Shown piece by piece: positions 18,588 through 26,726 of a DNA stretch of 64,000 bases. The notes below the pieces were generated by a model. That model saw only the letters and a program-made list of their open reading frames with translations. It was not told where the DNA came from and searched no databases. The DNA is from VXPQ01 sp965223485 (lineage in GTDB: Bacteria; Bacteroidota; Rhodothermia; Rhodothermales; VXPQ01), in assembly GCA_965223485.1 (NCBI GenBank), contig OZ244993.1:1860001-1924000 (forward strand), in the 5' to 3' direction. Positions within the stretch are counted from its first letter, which is position 1; each line of letters opens with the position of its first letter. The translations under genes were made by a program, and so were the position numbers.

Positions 18588-21206
18588 GTGCTACGATCCA
18601 AGATGCTCATCGCTGCAGGCACGCTTGCCGCATGCGTCATGCCGCCTGTTTTCGAGGCTTCTGCCCAGACGCACGAGGCGTCGTCTGGCGATCGGGACGA
18701 TAATGGCGTCATGCAGGCCCTGTTTGTTGGGGATGCGGTCGTTCTCGACGGCGTACTCGACGAAGATGTCTGGCAACAGGCTATCGCCATATCCGGTTTC
18801 AGGCAATATGAACCTATTGACGGCGCCCCGGCGTCTCAAAAAACGGAAGTTCGTGTCTTGTATGGCTCGAACAACCTCTACGTTGGGGCTTTGCTCCATG
18901 ACGATGAGCCGGGTGCTATTGAAAAGGCGTTGGGGCGGCGTGACGATTTCAACCGGGCAGACTGGTTTCTGGTGGCCGTGGACGCCTATTTCGACAGGCG
19001 TACCGCCTATGTCTTTGGTGTGAATGCGGCCGGCGTGCAATTCGATGCGCTCCGGGCAGGAAGCGGCGGAGGCGGAGGCGGCGGAGGCGGAGGCGGCGGG
19101 CCGGGAGGCGGAGGTGGTAGTTCCAATGCGCCCCGCGGCATGGATCCTTCCTGGGATGCCATATGGTACTCGGATATACGCACGACGGAAAATGGATGGG
19201 CTGTGGAGATGCGTATTCCGTATAGCATGTTGCGTTTCTCGGAGGCCCCCGTACAAACATGGGGTATTCACTTCACGCGAAGGATTCCCCGGCTCGGCGA
19301 ACAAGTCGAGTGGCCCCATGTGCCGCGTACGCAGCGAGATAATCTGGTGGCCGGATTTGGTCGTCTGACCGGCATTCAGGAGGTGAAGCCCCGGCGCAAT
19401 ATTCAGATAACGCCCTATACCGTCACCGGATTGCATACCCTGGAAAGTGAGGATGTTGCAGGAAAACTGACAAGCACCCGAACCTTTGATGTAGGCGGAG
19501 ACCTGAAGATTGGCCTTGGCCCGAATGTTACGCTGAATGCGACGATCAATCCGGATTTCGGTCAGGTCGAGGCCGATCCGGCGGTATTGAATCTCACGGC
19601 CTTCGAAACCTTTTTTCGGGAGCGGCGCCCCTTCTTTGTGGAGGGTATCAACATCTACGAATTTCCAGTGGGCCGTGGAGGACTTCTGTACACGCGGCGG
19701 ATTGGAGCGGATGCTCCCATTATTGGCGCTACGAAACTTTCCGGGCGCACGGGTTCAGGTCTTTCCTTTGGCGTATTAGGCGCCGCTACGGGAAACAATT
19801 TTAATCCTGCTCGAGGCTATGGCGTCGCGCGTATGAGCCAGCAAATCGGGTCCTATTCGACTGCTGGAGGCATCGTAACCCTGTTCGAAGGGTCTAATGT
19901 GGGCGGGAATCACTTGCGCAGCCTGGCGGCAGGTGCGGACTGGGATTTCCGGTTTCTCGAAAACCGATATGGCGTCGAGGGACTCTTTGCGTTCACGAAC
20001 AGAAACTGGATCGATGCGGATATCGACGGAGAGACCGGGTTTGCCGGCAATCTATTGATGCGCAAACGACAGGGGACCTGGAGTGGATTTGCAGGAGTGG
20101 ACGTATTCAGCGATGCCTTTAATCCAAACGATGCAGGTCAGCTTCGCCAGAACAATTTTATTGCGCTGATCTCCATAATGGAACACGAAATCAATGGAGG
20201 AAGCCCCTTTGGCCCTTTCTCGCGAGCCGGAGGACGCCTTTTTTTCAATCAGCAGTTCTCCTACCGGGAAGGACTTGATCTCGGACAGCGTCTGGATTTC
20301 GGTTCTCGTTGGACGTTACGCGGTTTTCAGTCAATAATGTTTGGCCTTGAATACGATAACCCATTCGGGGGGTATGATTTGTACGAGACGCGCGGTCTGC
20401 TGCCCTGGTCCCAACCGGGAAGCTTCGGCATTCAAGGACAGTTCGAAACCGACGAAAGGCGCAACTGGCAAATCGAGCCGGGCCTGGATTTGAAGTTCCA
20501 TGAGAACGGGGGCAGGGAATCTGAGGTTACCCTCGAAGGGAAATGGAATGTTGGCAATCGTTTGTCGTTGTCGAGTGAAATAGGCGCCGTCTGGGAAAGC
20601 GATGTGGTGGCCTGGTCCGCGAACGAAACATTTTTGCACTCCGGGTCCGGTTGGCTCATCGGGCAGGAGGCATCTTCTCCGGCTGGCTTGGCCGATACGG
20701 ATTTCGTAGCCTTCGATGATGACGGAACCCTTGACGCCATTCTTGCCAGCGTCGATCCGGCCGAGGCAGACCGGTATTACGTATCTGTATTTGGCGCGAG
20801 GGATACGCGTTCGGCAGACATTACGCTGCGCAGTACGTTTACGCTGACTCCCAGGCTGTCTCTGCAGCTTTACAGCCAGCTTTTTGCAGCGAGGGGACGC
20901 TACGACCGTTTTCAGGTTCAGCAGGACCGGGACCATCTGACCGACTTTGACGCGTATCCAAAGCGGGACGAATTCTCATTCAGCAGTCTGCAATCCAATC
21001 TCGTGCTGCGCTGGGAATACCGCCCCGGCTCTTCCCTGTTCGTTGTCTGGACGCATGGCCGGCGGGCAGACGATATATTGAATCCTCTGGCCCCCCGGGA
21101 TATCTCCCCCTACGATCATTCCCTGAACGATCAATTCAGTAACACATTTAATGTCTTCCCGGAGAACGTGTTTTTGATCAAGTTGAATTACAATTTTCTA
21201 AATTAA
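18588..21206 (+). CDS. DUF5916 outer-membrane protein, paralogue with polyglycine loop
   Basis: 872 residues from a GTG at 18588; the ATG at 18603 is an equally possible start. A signal peptide ends near FEASAQ. The CBM9-like domain is seen at residues 45-250 (VVLDGVLDEDVWQQA, VRVLYGSNNLYVGALLHDDE), then DUF5916 (NIQITPYTVTGLH, LNATINPDFGQVEADPAVLN, FFRERRPFFVEGINIY). A glycine-only stretch at residues 158-177 interrupts the first domain at the point where the divergent paralogue has a short Gly/Ser loop. It ends in barrel-like FLIKLNYNFLN. The pair probably arose by duplication and inversion. Confidence 0.85.
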   Translation: MLRSKMLIAAGTLAACVMPPVFEASAQTHEASSGDRDDNGVMQALFVGDAVVLDGVLDEDVWQQAIAISGFRQYEPIDGAPASQKTEVRVLYGSNNLYVGALLHDDEPGAIEKALGRRDDFNRADWFLVAVDAYFDRRTAYVFGVNAAGVQFDALRAGSGGGGGGGGGGGGPGGGGGSSNAPRGMDPSWDAIWYSDIRTTENGWAVEMRIPYSMLRFSEAPVQTWGIHFTRRIPRLGEQVEWPHVPRTQRDNLVAGFGRLTGIQEVKPRRNIQITPYTVTGLHTLESEDVAGKLTSTRTFDVGGDLKIGLGPNVTLNATINPDFGQVEADPAVLNLTAFETFFRERRPFFVEGINIYEFPVGRGGLLYTRRIGADAPIIGATKLSGRTGSGLSFGVLGAATGNNFNPARGYGVARMSQQIGSYSTAGGIVTLFEGSNVGGNHLRSLAAGADWDFRFLENRYGVEGLFAFTNRNWIDADIDGETGFAGNLLMRKRQGTWSGFAGVDVFSDAFNPNDAGQLRQNNFIALISIMEHEINGGSPFGPFSRAGGRLFFNQQFSYREGLDLGQRLDFGSRWTLRGFQSIMFGLEYDNPFGGYDLYETRGLLPWSQPGSFGIQGQFETDERRNWQIEPGLDLKFHENGGRESEVTLEGKWNVGNRLSLSSEIGAVWESDVVAWSANETFLHSGSGWLIGQEASSPAGLADTDFVAFDDDGTLDAILASVDPAEADRYYVSVFGARDTRSADITLRSTFTLTPRLSLQLYSQLFAARGRYDRFQVQQDRDHLTDFDAYPKRDEFSFSSLQSNLVLRWEYRPGSSLFVVWTHGRRADDILNPLAPRDISPYDHSLNDQFSNTFNVFPENVFLIKLNYNFLN
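19062..19117 (+). repeat. GGC/GGA microsatellite encoding polyglycine
   Basis: A run of GGC, GGA and GGG codons inside the DUF5916 gene encodes about 20 almost uninterrupted glycines. It keeps the frame, and its length could vary by slippage. Confidence 0.8.
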
Positions 21207-21261
21207 TTGCTACCTTTGAGCCGAAGGTTCTTGTCATGTACCATATTTTCGGCTATACCGT

Positions 21262-21900
21262 ATGAAAAAGCCAGTCATGATACTCTTTGGTCTCTTAACC
21301 ATCGGTATTGCTGGTGATCAATCTTCGTATGCGCAACCCATACCCATTGAATTTATGGCCGGCCAGCGCTATGCATCGGTCAATGTAGTGATGAGTAAAA
21401 AATTCAGTACGGATTCCCAATTCGGATTTTTTCACATGAATAGTCTCATAATGGACTATAATGATAAAAGCAAGGACGATTTAGTCGTGCAAAATCTCTT
21501 GTTTTATGAACCACTGACAAATTTTCGGATTACAGGGGGCGCCTTTTACGGATCTAACCCCGGGTTCAGTCCTGCTGCCGGACTGCAATATATACATGTC
21601 GGACCGCATTGGTTTGTTCTTTTTTCTCCTCGTGTTAACATTGAAAATGACCCTTCCTATACCATGTTCGCCATAGCAAGATATGCAGTCAAAATAAGCG
21701 AGAAATACAATTTCTATACCTCTCTACAGGCATTGAATGTTTTTAATGCAAGTAGCCATATTACCAGTTCTCAATGGATTCGTGCAGGGCTGGATCGTCA
21801 CGGTATACAGTTTGGGGTGGCTGTCAATGTCGATGAATCCGGACCGAATCCGAAGGTGAAAATTAACGCCGGCTTGTTTATACGTCGTGAAATATTTTGA
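21262..21900 (+). CDS. Unknown secreted, barrel-like protein
   Basis: 212 residues with a signal peptide (MKKPVMILFGLLTIGIAGDQSS). The mature part alternates hydrophobic and polar residues in short strands, has aromatic turns (HWFVLFSPRVNIENDPSYTM, KYNFYTSLQALNVFN) and ends in a hydrophobic C-terminus (INAGLFIRREIF). This suggests a small outer-membrane barrel, but I do not recognise a family. Base composition is clearly more AT-rich than its neighbours, which may mean later acquisition. It lies 55 bp after the DUF5916 gene on the same strand. Confidence 0.6.
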   Translation: MKKPVMILFGLLTIGIAGDQSSYAQPIPIEFMAGQRYASVNVVMSKKFSTDSQFGFFHMNSLIMDYNDKSKDDLVVQNLLFYEPLTNFRITGGAFYGSNPGFSPAAGLQYIHVGPHWFVLFSPRVNIENDPSYTMFAIARYAVKISEKYNFYTSLQALNVFNASSHITSSQWIRAGLDRHGIQFGVAVNVDESGPNPKVKINAGLFIRREIF

Positions 21901-22055
21901 TCTTTACGAAGAATTACAGTAGCTTCCGGTTTCGCCTGTCTTCAATCCGGCAATTTTTATCTCGTCGGACCAGATATGGGGACTATATGAACACCCGCTT
22001 TTGATGCGTCCAGCGAGAGCATCATCTATCGCTTGCCAAACGGAGGGGTATTCCG

Positions 22056-22943
22056 ATGAAAAAAATTAAAAACGGGGAGCTGGGTCAGGAGGTTTTTGAT
22101 CTTTTCGATAACTATGTCCATGGAAAGATCAGCCGTCGCGAGTTCATGGAACGGGTCTCCCGGTATGCCGTGGGCGGGCTTACCGTCGCGGCTATTATTG
22201 ATTACCTGTCCCCGAATTACGCCACGGCGCAACAGGTAAGGGCGGGGGATCCGCGTCTGGATGAGGAATACATCGAGTATGAATCGCCGAAGGGCGGGGG
22301 CAGGATGCGAGGCCTGTTGTCTATGCCGGCCGGCAACGAATCCAGGCTGCCGGGTCTGGTGGTGGTGCATGAAAATCGGGGGCTCAATCCTCACATAGAA
22401 GATGTGTGCAGAAGGGCGGGGCTGGCTGATTTTATCGCCCTGGCTCCAGATGCCTTGACGCCGCTTGGCGGATATCCCGGCAACGACGATGACGGCAGGG
22501 CTTTACAACGGCAGCGGGACCGCAACGAGATGCTGGAAGATTTTATTGCGGCCTACGAGTACCTGAAATCCCATCCCGGATGTAGCGGCAACGTGGGCGT
22601 TGTCGGATTCTGTTTCGGCGGCTGGATTTCCAATATGATGGCGGTGCGGGCGCCGGGGCTGCTTGCGGCGGTTCCTTTCTACGGTGGACAGCCCGCTGCG
22701 GAAGATGTGCCTTCGATCAAGGTCCCGTTAGCCCTTCATTTTGCAGGGCTTGACACGAGGGTAAATGCAGGATGGCCGGCGTACGAAGCCGCATTGATGG
22801 AGCACCAGAAAGAATATACGGCCCACTTCTACCCGGATGTGAACCATGGTTTTCACAATGACACGATGCCGCGCTATGACGAGGAAGCCGCCAAGCTGGC
22901 CTGGAAAAGGACCATTGATTTTTTCAATGAGCGGTTGCGTTGA
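22056..22943 (+). CDS. Dienelactone hydrolase family protein, exported
   Basis: 295 residues, with GGAGGGG upstream of the ATG. This is an alpha/beta hydrolase of the dienelactone hydrolase family with the complete triad: Cys186 (VVGFCFGGW), Asp233 (HFAGLDTRVN) and His264 (DVNHGFHND). Residues 1-60 form an extension with SRREFMERVSRYAVGG and a hydrophobic stretch, resembling the Tat-type signal of the family members that carry an N-terminal HGKISRREFM segment. It probably acts on lactone or ester substrates outside the cytoplasm; the natural substrate is unknown. Confidence 0.88.
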   Translation: MKKIKNGELGQEVFDLFDNYVHGKISRREFMERVSRYAVGGLTVAAIIDYLSPNYATAQQVRAGDPRLDEEYIEYESPKGGGRMRGLLSMPAGNESRLPGLVVVHENRGLNPHIEDVCRRAGLADFIALAPDALTPLGGYPGNDDDGRALQRQRDRNEMLEDFIAAYEYLKSHPGCSGNVGVVGFCFGGWISNMMAVRAPGLLAAVPFYGGQPAAEDVPSIKVPLALHFAGLDTRVNAGWPAYEAALMEHQKEYTAHFYPDVNHGFHNDTMPRYDEEAAKLAWKRTIDFFNERLR

Positions 22944-23012
22944 TATAGCGCTGTCCGGAACGTGACGGGCACGTTCACACCCTGAAATCCAATCCGTGAA
23001 ATCAAACTTGTG

Positions 23013-23543
23013 TTACTGTCCTGCCTCTTCTTCGGGCTGGCGTTGGCCGAGTTCGCGGTCGAGCAAGAAAAGGCTGGCGCCGGAATCGCCGACGAGGCGC
23101 AGGTCGTCGATGATATCGCGGGCGGCTTCTTCCTCTTCTATCTGCTCGCTGACAAACCATTGCAGCAGCGTCTGCGAGGCATAGTCGTGTTCTTTGCCGG
23201 AGAGCGCGTAGAGATCGTCGATGCGTCGGGTGATGTACTGTTCGTGCTCCAGGACGAGTTTGAAGATTTCGAGGGGCGTCTCTGCTGCGTACACCGGCAT
23301 CGGCAGTTCTTTCAACTGCACGACTCCATTGCGTTGGAGGAGGTAATCGTAGAGCTTGAGGGCGTGCTGTGTTTCTTCTTGCCACTGCAAACGCAGCCAG
23401 TGCGCAAAGCCCTTGAGGTGGAGTTGCTCCATGCGCGCCGCCAGGGCCAGGTACAGATAGGCAGATTCAAATTCAGCCTGAATCTGATTGTTGATGGCGT
23501 CCTGCATGGTTTGGCTGATCGAAGACGGTTTCGTTATTTGCAT
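23013..23543 (-). CDS. ftnA: Ferritin (iron storage)
   Basis: 176 residues, the usual length for bacterial FtnA-type ferritin. Ferroxidase-centre residues are visible in NNQIQAEFESAYLYLALA, WLRLQWQEETQHALKLYDYL and WFVSEQIEEEEAARDIIDDL. It oxidises Fe(II) and stores it as mineral in a 24-mer. The gene is divergent from the feoA-feoA-feoB iron uptake genes, so one regulator acting in the shared 293-bp region could balance uptake and storage; that is inference. Confidence 0.93.
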   Translation of the reverse strand: MQITKPSSISQTMQDAINNQIQAEFESAYLYLALAARMEQLHLKGFAHWLRLQWQEETQHALKLYDYLLQRNGVVQLKELPMPVYAAETPLEIFKLVLEHEQYITRRIDDLYALSGKEHDYASQTLLQWFVSEQIEEEEAARDIIDDLRLVGDSGASLFLLDRELGQRQPEEEAGQ

Positions 23544-23836
23544 AGAAATGGTCCGTAAAAGTTGGATAGTGCTTTAAGTGTACTGTCGCGTCGGGTCATG
23601 CCGTCCTTAAAAAAGTAGCGCCAAACTCGTGTCGTTTTAGTGCCAATTTGCTGTCGTTTTACAATCTTCCCACTTTTTTCTACTGCCAACATCTGGCATT
23701 GCCGGCGAGTTGGCACTGTCGTTTTACACAGAATATTGAAGATTTTGCAAAGAGCCGTGCGCAGCGACGCGACTTATTTGTATTAAGTCTAAATTGACAG
23801 TACCCCCTGAGGTTCTGTATTTACGAAAAGGAATTC
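23544..23836. promoter_or_regulatory. Shared ferritin/feo control region with TGTCGTTTTA repeats
   Basis: The decamer TGTCGTTTTA occurs exactly three times (23630-23639, 23652-23661, 23717-23726). GTGCCAA (23640-23646) and TTGGCAC (23710-23716) form an inverted pair next to two of them. At 23776-23794 a 19-bp imperfect palindrome (ATTTGTATT-A-AGTCTAAAT) lies close to the first feoA start, with a size typical of Fur/DtxR-type operators. None of these is a proven site. Confidence 0.4.
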
Positions 23837-24064
23837 ATGGCGCCCCTGACCAGCTTTCGCAACGGCAGCGACATCCAACTGGCCTTTTTAGGTCTTGAGC
23901 CCGCCATCGCACAGCGCGTGCGTGAACTCGGGCTGCGCGAAGGCGCACACGTCGCCATCTTGCAAAACTCCGACAAGCTGATCGTTCGCGTGTCCGGTAG
24001 CCGCATCGGACTTCGCCGCGAACTGGCCATGCGAATCTTCGGAAGTCCGGCCGTCGCTTTATGA
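23837..24064 (+). CDS. feoA: FeoA-domain protein 1
   Basis: 75 residues, an SH3-like small protein that assists the FeoB ferrous iron transporter. The FeoA pattern is seen in IAQRVRELGLREGAHVAILQ and the closing VRVSGSRIGLRRELAMRIFGS. AAAGGAA precedes the start at good spacing. Its stop overlaps the start of the second feoA (ATGA), so the two are coupled. Confidence 0.88.
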   Translation: MAPLTSFRNGSDIQLAFLGLEPAIAQRVRELGLREGAHVAILQNSDKLIVRVSGSRIGLRRELAMRIFGSPAVAL

Positions 24065-24282
24065 CGCTGAAAGAACTTGAACCCGGAGAATGCGGTATCG
24101 TGACCGGCTTTGCAGGCCACATCCTGCCCAGTCGTTTGCTGGAGATGGGCCTGTTGTCCGGTACGCGTGTCGAAGTGGTGCGGTATGCCCCACTGGGCGA
24201 TCCCATAGACCTGAAAGTGCGCGGATATCACCTCTCGATCCGCAAGCATGAAGCCGCGATGATCCGTGTTGAGCGAGCATGA
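24061..24282 (+). CDS. feoA: FeoA-domain protein 2
   Basis: 73 residues and a second FeoA domain (GECGIVTGFAGH, SRLLEMGLLSGTRVEVVRYAP, DLKVRGYHLSIRKHEAAMI). It overlaps the first feoA by four bases and lies 15 bases before feoB. Two tandem feoA genes before feoB is a known arrangement; the two proteins probably have different partners or roles. Confidence 0.9.
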   Translation: MTLKELEPGECGIVTGFAGHILPSRLLEMGLLSGTRVEVVRYAPLGDPIDLKVRGYHLSIRKHEAAMIRVERA

Positions 24283-24297
24283 GCCTGTCTGTAAAGG

Positions 24298-25380
24298 ATG
24301 GCGGCAGGTATGGCCGAACCTGAGCCAGTTTTGCCACTGACGGATACGTTGCCCGACTTGCGCCGGGTTGCCCTGGTCGGCAACCCCAATGTCGGCAAGA
24401 CGACCGTATTCAATCTGTTGACGGGTCGGCGTCAAAAAGTGGCCAATTATCCCGGTGTCACCGTCGAACGCAAGAGTGGACGGCTTATCGGGACGGAGAC
24501 TGTCGAAGTAGTCGATCTGCCGGGGACCTATAGTCTCAACCCCAAGTCGCTCGACGAGCAGATCGCCTACGACATGCTCGTGGGACGCATTGATGGCGAG
24601 ACGCCGCCCGATCTGGTCGTTTGCGTGGTGGACGCCACGAACCTGGAGCGCAACCTGTATCTGGTTTCGCAGGTGATGGACCTGGGCCTCCCGATCATTG
24701 TGGCGCTGAATATGATGGATGCGGTGCGGGAGAGCGATTTGGCGATCGACACGGAAGCCCTCGGCAAAGCATTGGGCCTCCCGATCGTTCCGATGGCGGC
24801 GCTTCGCAAAGAAGGCCTTGATGCGCTGCGCCGCGCCATTTTCGATGTTCCCGTGTCTGCGCCGGTGCAGCGCTGGACGCTGATGCCTGCCGTTGCGGCG
24901 CAGGTGGGCCCGCTATGTGCACTACTTGCCGAGCACGCCCCCGATCTTCCCGAAGATCATCGTTTCAGCGAGGTATTGCACGCCCTTGCCAACGAGAAGG
25001 CCATGGTGTACTGGGCCATGCGCGCTCCGGCATTTCACGCAGCGGTGCTGGCTGTCCGGGAGACTTTGGAGGCGCGCAAGGTACCCTATCGCCAGGCGGA
25101 GATGACGGGACGCTACACGTGGCTCGGGCCCCATCGTTGCGCAAGTGACGGCCCGGCACAAGGTCTCCTCGAACCAGACATGGTCAGACCGTCTCGATGC
25201 GGTGCTGACGCATCGGATATTCGGTCTCCCGATATTCCTTGCCGTCCTTGTGATCGTCTTTCAGGCGGTCTTTTCCTGGGCCATTCCGGCAATGGACCTG
25301 ATCGAGGCAGCGGTGGCGGGCCTGGGCGCCCTTGTACGAAGTACGTTGCCCAGCGGCGTCTTCACGGACCTGGTGGTTGA
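24298..25380 (+). CDS. feoB: FeoB, N-terminal G-protein part (frameshifted)
   Basis: Cytosolic GTPase and spacer domains of the ferrous iron transporter: G1 GNPNVGKTT, G2 YPGVTVERKSG, G3 DLPGTYSL and G4 NMMD. The real match ends at TGRYTWLGP (codon 25129-25131). After that the frame is wrong and continues only as an unrelated tail to 25380. One extra C in the CCCC run at 25129-25132 explains this, because removing it continues directly into IVAQVTARHK of the next frame. Start choice between 24298 and 24310 is open: AAAGG abuts the first and is 12 bases before the second. Confidence 0.85.
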   Translation: MAAGMAEPEPVLPLTDTLPDLRRVALVGNPNVGKTTVFNLLTGRRQKVANYPGVTVERKSGRLIGTETVEVVDLPGTYSLNPKSLDEQIAYDMLVGRIDGETPPDLVVCVVDATNLERNLYLVSQVMDLGLPIIVALNMMDAVRESDLAIDTEALGKALGLPIVPMAALRKEGLDALRRAIFDVPVSAPVQRWTLMPAVAAQVGPLCALLAEHAPDLPEDHRFSEVLHALANEKAMVYWAMRAPAFHAAVLAVRETLEARKVPYRQAEMTGRYTWLGPHRCASDGPAQGLLEPDMVRPSRCGADASDIRSPDIPCRPCDRLSGGLFLGHSGNGPDRGSGGGPGRPCTKYVAQRRLHGPGG

Positions 25381-26710
25381 AGGGGCCATCGCGGGAGTGG
25401 GCAATGTCCTGATTTTTCTGCCGCAAATCCTGTTGCTTTTTTTCTTCATCGGGCTGATGGAGGATTCTGGCTACATGGCCCGCACCGCGTTCATCATGGA
25501 CCGGCTGATGAGCAGGGTGGGGCTTAGCGGTGGTTCGGTGGTGCCGCTTTTGAGCAGTTTCGCATGCGCTATTCCCGGCATCATGGCGGCCCGGACGCTC
25601 GATAACGAACGCGACAGGATTATCACGATCATGGTTGCTCCGCTGATGAGTTGCTCGGCGCGTCTGCCGGTCTATACCCTGTTCATTGCCGCTTTTATTC
25701 CGGCGGGCAAACTCTTCGGGGTTTTCGGCTACCAGGGCCTGACGATGTTCACGATGTACCTTATGGGCGCCGTGACGGCTTTCGTAGCGGCCTGGATACT
25801 GAAACGATACGTTTTCAAGGGCTCGGCGTCCTTCTTTGCCATGGAGTTGCCGCCATACCGGCGACCGAAGATGAGATATCTCTTCTGGCGAATGACCGCG
25901 CGGTCGAAGGTGTTCGTCTATCGTGCTGGAAAGATCATCTTTCTACTGAGCATCGTCCTCTGGTTTTTGGCCAGTTATCCCAAAGCGCAGCTCGGTCCGG
26001 ACCTGTTGGCGCAACGGGTTGCTATCGAGACCCGGCGCCAGGACGCATACGATCGGATAGCGGCACAGGAAGGTACTCCAATCTCCGACTTGCTTGCCCA
26101 GCCTCCCGTTGCCGAGGCGACGGGTTTTCTGTCGGTTGATTCCGACAGTGACCCCGAGGCCGGAGTGGCCTTGGATGCATTGCGCAATCAATACCCCGGT
26201 CAGGTTGCCAGTGCTCAGGCGTTGTATCGGGCGCAACAGGAATACGAAGACGGTTTAGCCCGCCTGGCCGATGCCGATGCCGGTTATCTGATCCGCCATA
26301 GCTTCATCGGTCGGTTTGGCCGCGCCCTCGAGCCCGTCATGCAACCTCTGGGCTTCGACTGGAAGATTACCGCGGGCGTCATCGCGGCGTTTGCTGCGCG
26401 CGAAGTCATTGTCAGCACGCTTGCCACGCTCTACAGCGTCAGCGACGCCGACGAAACAAGTCCTGTTCTGCGCGATCACCTCAAAGCAGATCGCTACCCT
26501 GACGGTCGCCCCGTTTTCACGCCGCTGGTAGCGCTGAGTCTTTTGGTGTTCTTCGTGTTTGCGCTGCAATGCATGAGCACGCTTGCCATTGCCCGACGTG
26601 AGACGAACACATGGCGTTGGCCGGTGGTCATGTGGGTATACATGACCGGGCTCGCCTATCTGTGCTCACTCATCGTCTACCAGGGTGGACTGATGCTGGG
26701 GCTCGGCTGA
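25145..26710 (+). CDS. feoB: FeoB, membrane part (frameshifted)
   Basis: 521 residues from the first ATG in this frame; homology actually begins about 12 bases earlier, at 25133. It carries the FeoB membrane core with two Gate motifs: FLPQILLLFFFIGLMEDSGYMAR, GGSVVPLLSSFACAIPGIMA, MSCSARLPVYTLFIAAF, and later AAFAAREVIVSTLATLY. Between helices is a hydrophilic insert of roughly 120 residues (FLASYPKAQLGP to HSFIGRFGRALEPVM), seen in a subset of FeoB proteins. Together with the upstream part this makes an otherwise complete FeoB of about 800 residues. The frameshift may be an assembly or sequencing error. Confidence 0.88.
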   Translation: MTARHKVSSNQTWSDRLDAVLTHRIFGLPIFLAVLVIVFQAVFSWAIPAMDLIEAAVAGLGALVRSTLPSGVFTDLVVEGAIAGVGNVLIFLPQILLLFFFIGLMEDSGYMARTAFIMDRLMSRVGLSGGSVVPLLSSFACAIPGIMAARTLDNERDRIITIMVAPLMSCSARLPVYTLFIAAFIPAGKLFGVFGYQGLTMFTMYLMGAVTAFVAAWILKRYVFKGSASFFAMELPPYRRPKMRYLFWRMTARSKVFVYRAGKIIFLLSIVLWFLASYPKAQLGPDLLAQRVAIETRRQDAYDRIAAQEGTPISDLLAQPPVAEATGFLSVDSDSDPEAGVALDALRNQYPGQVASAQALYRAQQEYEDGLARLADADAGYLIRHSFIGRFGRALEPVMQPLGFDWKITAGVIAAFAAREVIVSTLATLYSVSDADETSPVLRDHLKADRYPDGRPVFTPLVALSLLVFFVFALQCMSTLAIARRETNTWRWPVVMWVYMTGLAYLCSLIVYQGGLMLGLG

Positions 26711-26726
26711 GGAGGCCGTAGAAGGT

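Noticed and set aside
23534..23716. 60-residue minus-strand frame between ferritin and feo
   Set aside because: No protein-like features, and it overlaps the decamer repeats and the ferritin start.
23794..23823. TTGACA-18-TATTTA promoter for feoA
   Set aside because: The transcript would start about seven bases before the feoA ATG, inside its ribosome binding site, and this consensus is not typical for Bacteroidota-like organisms.
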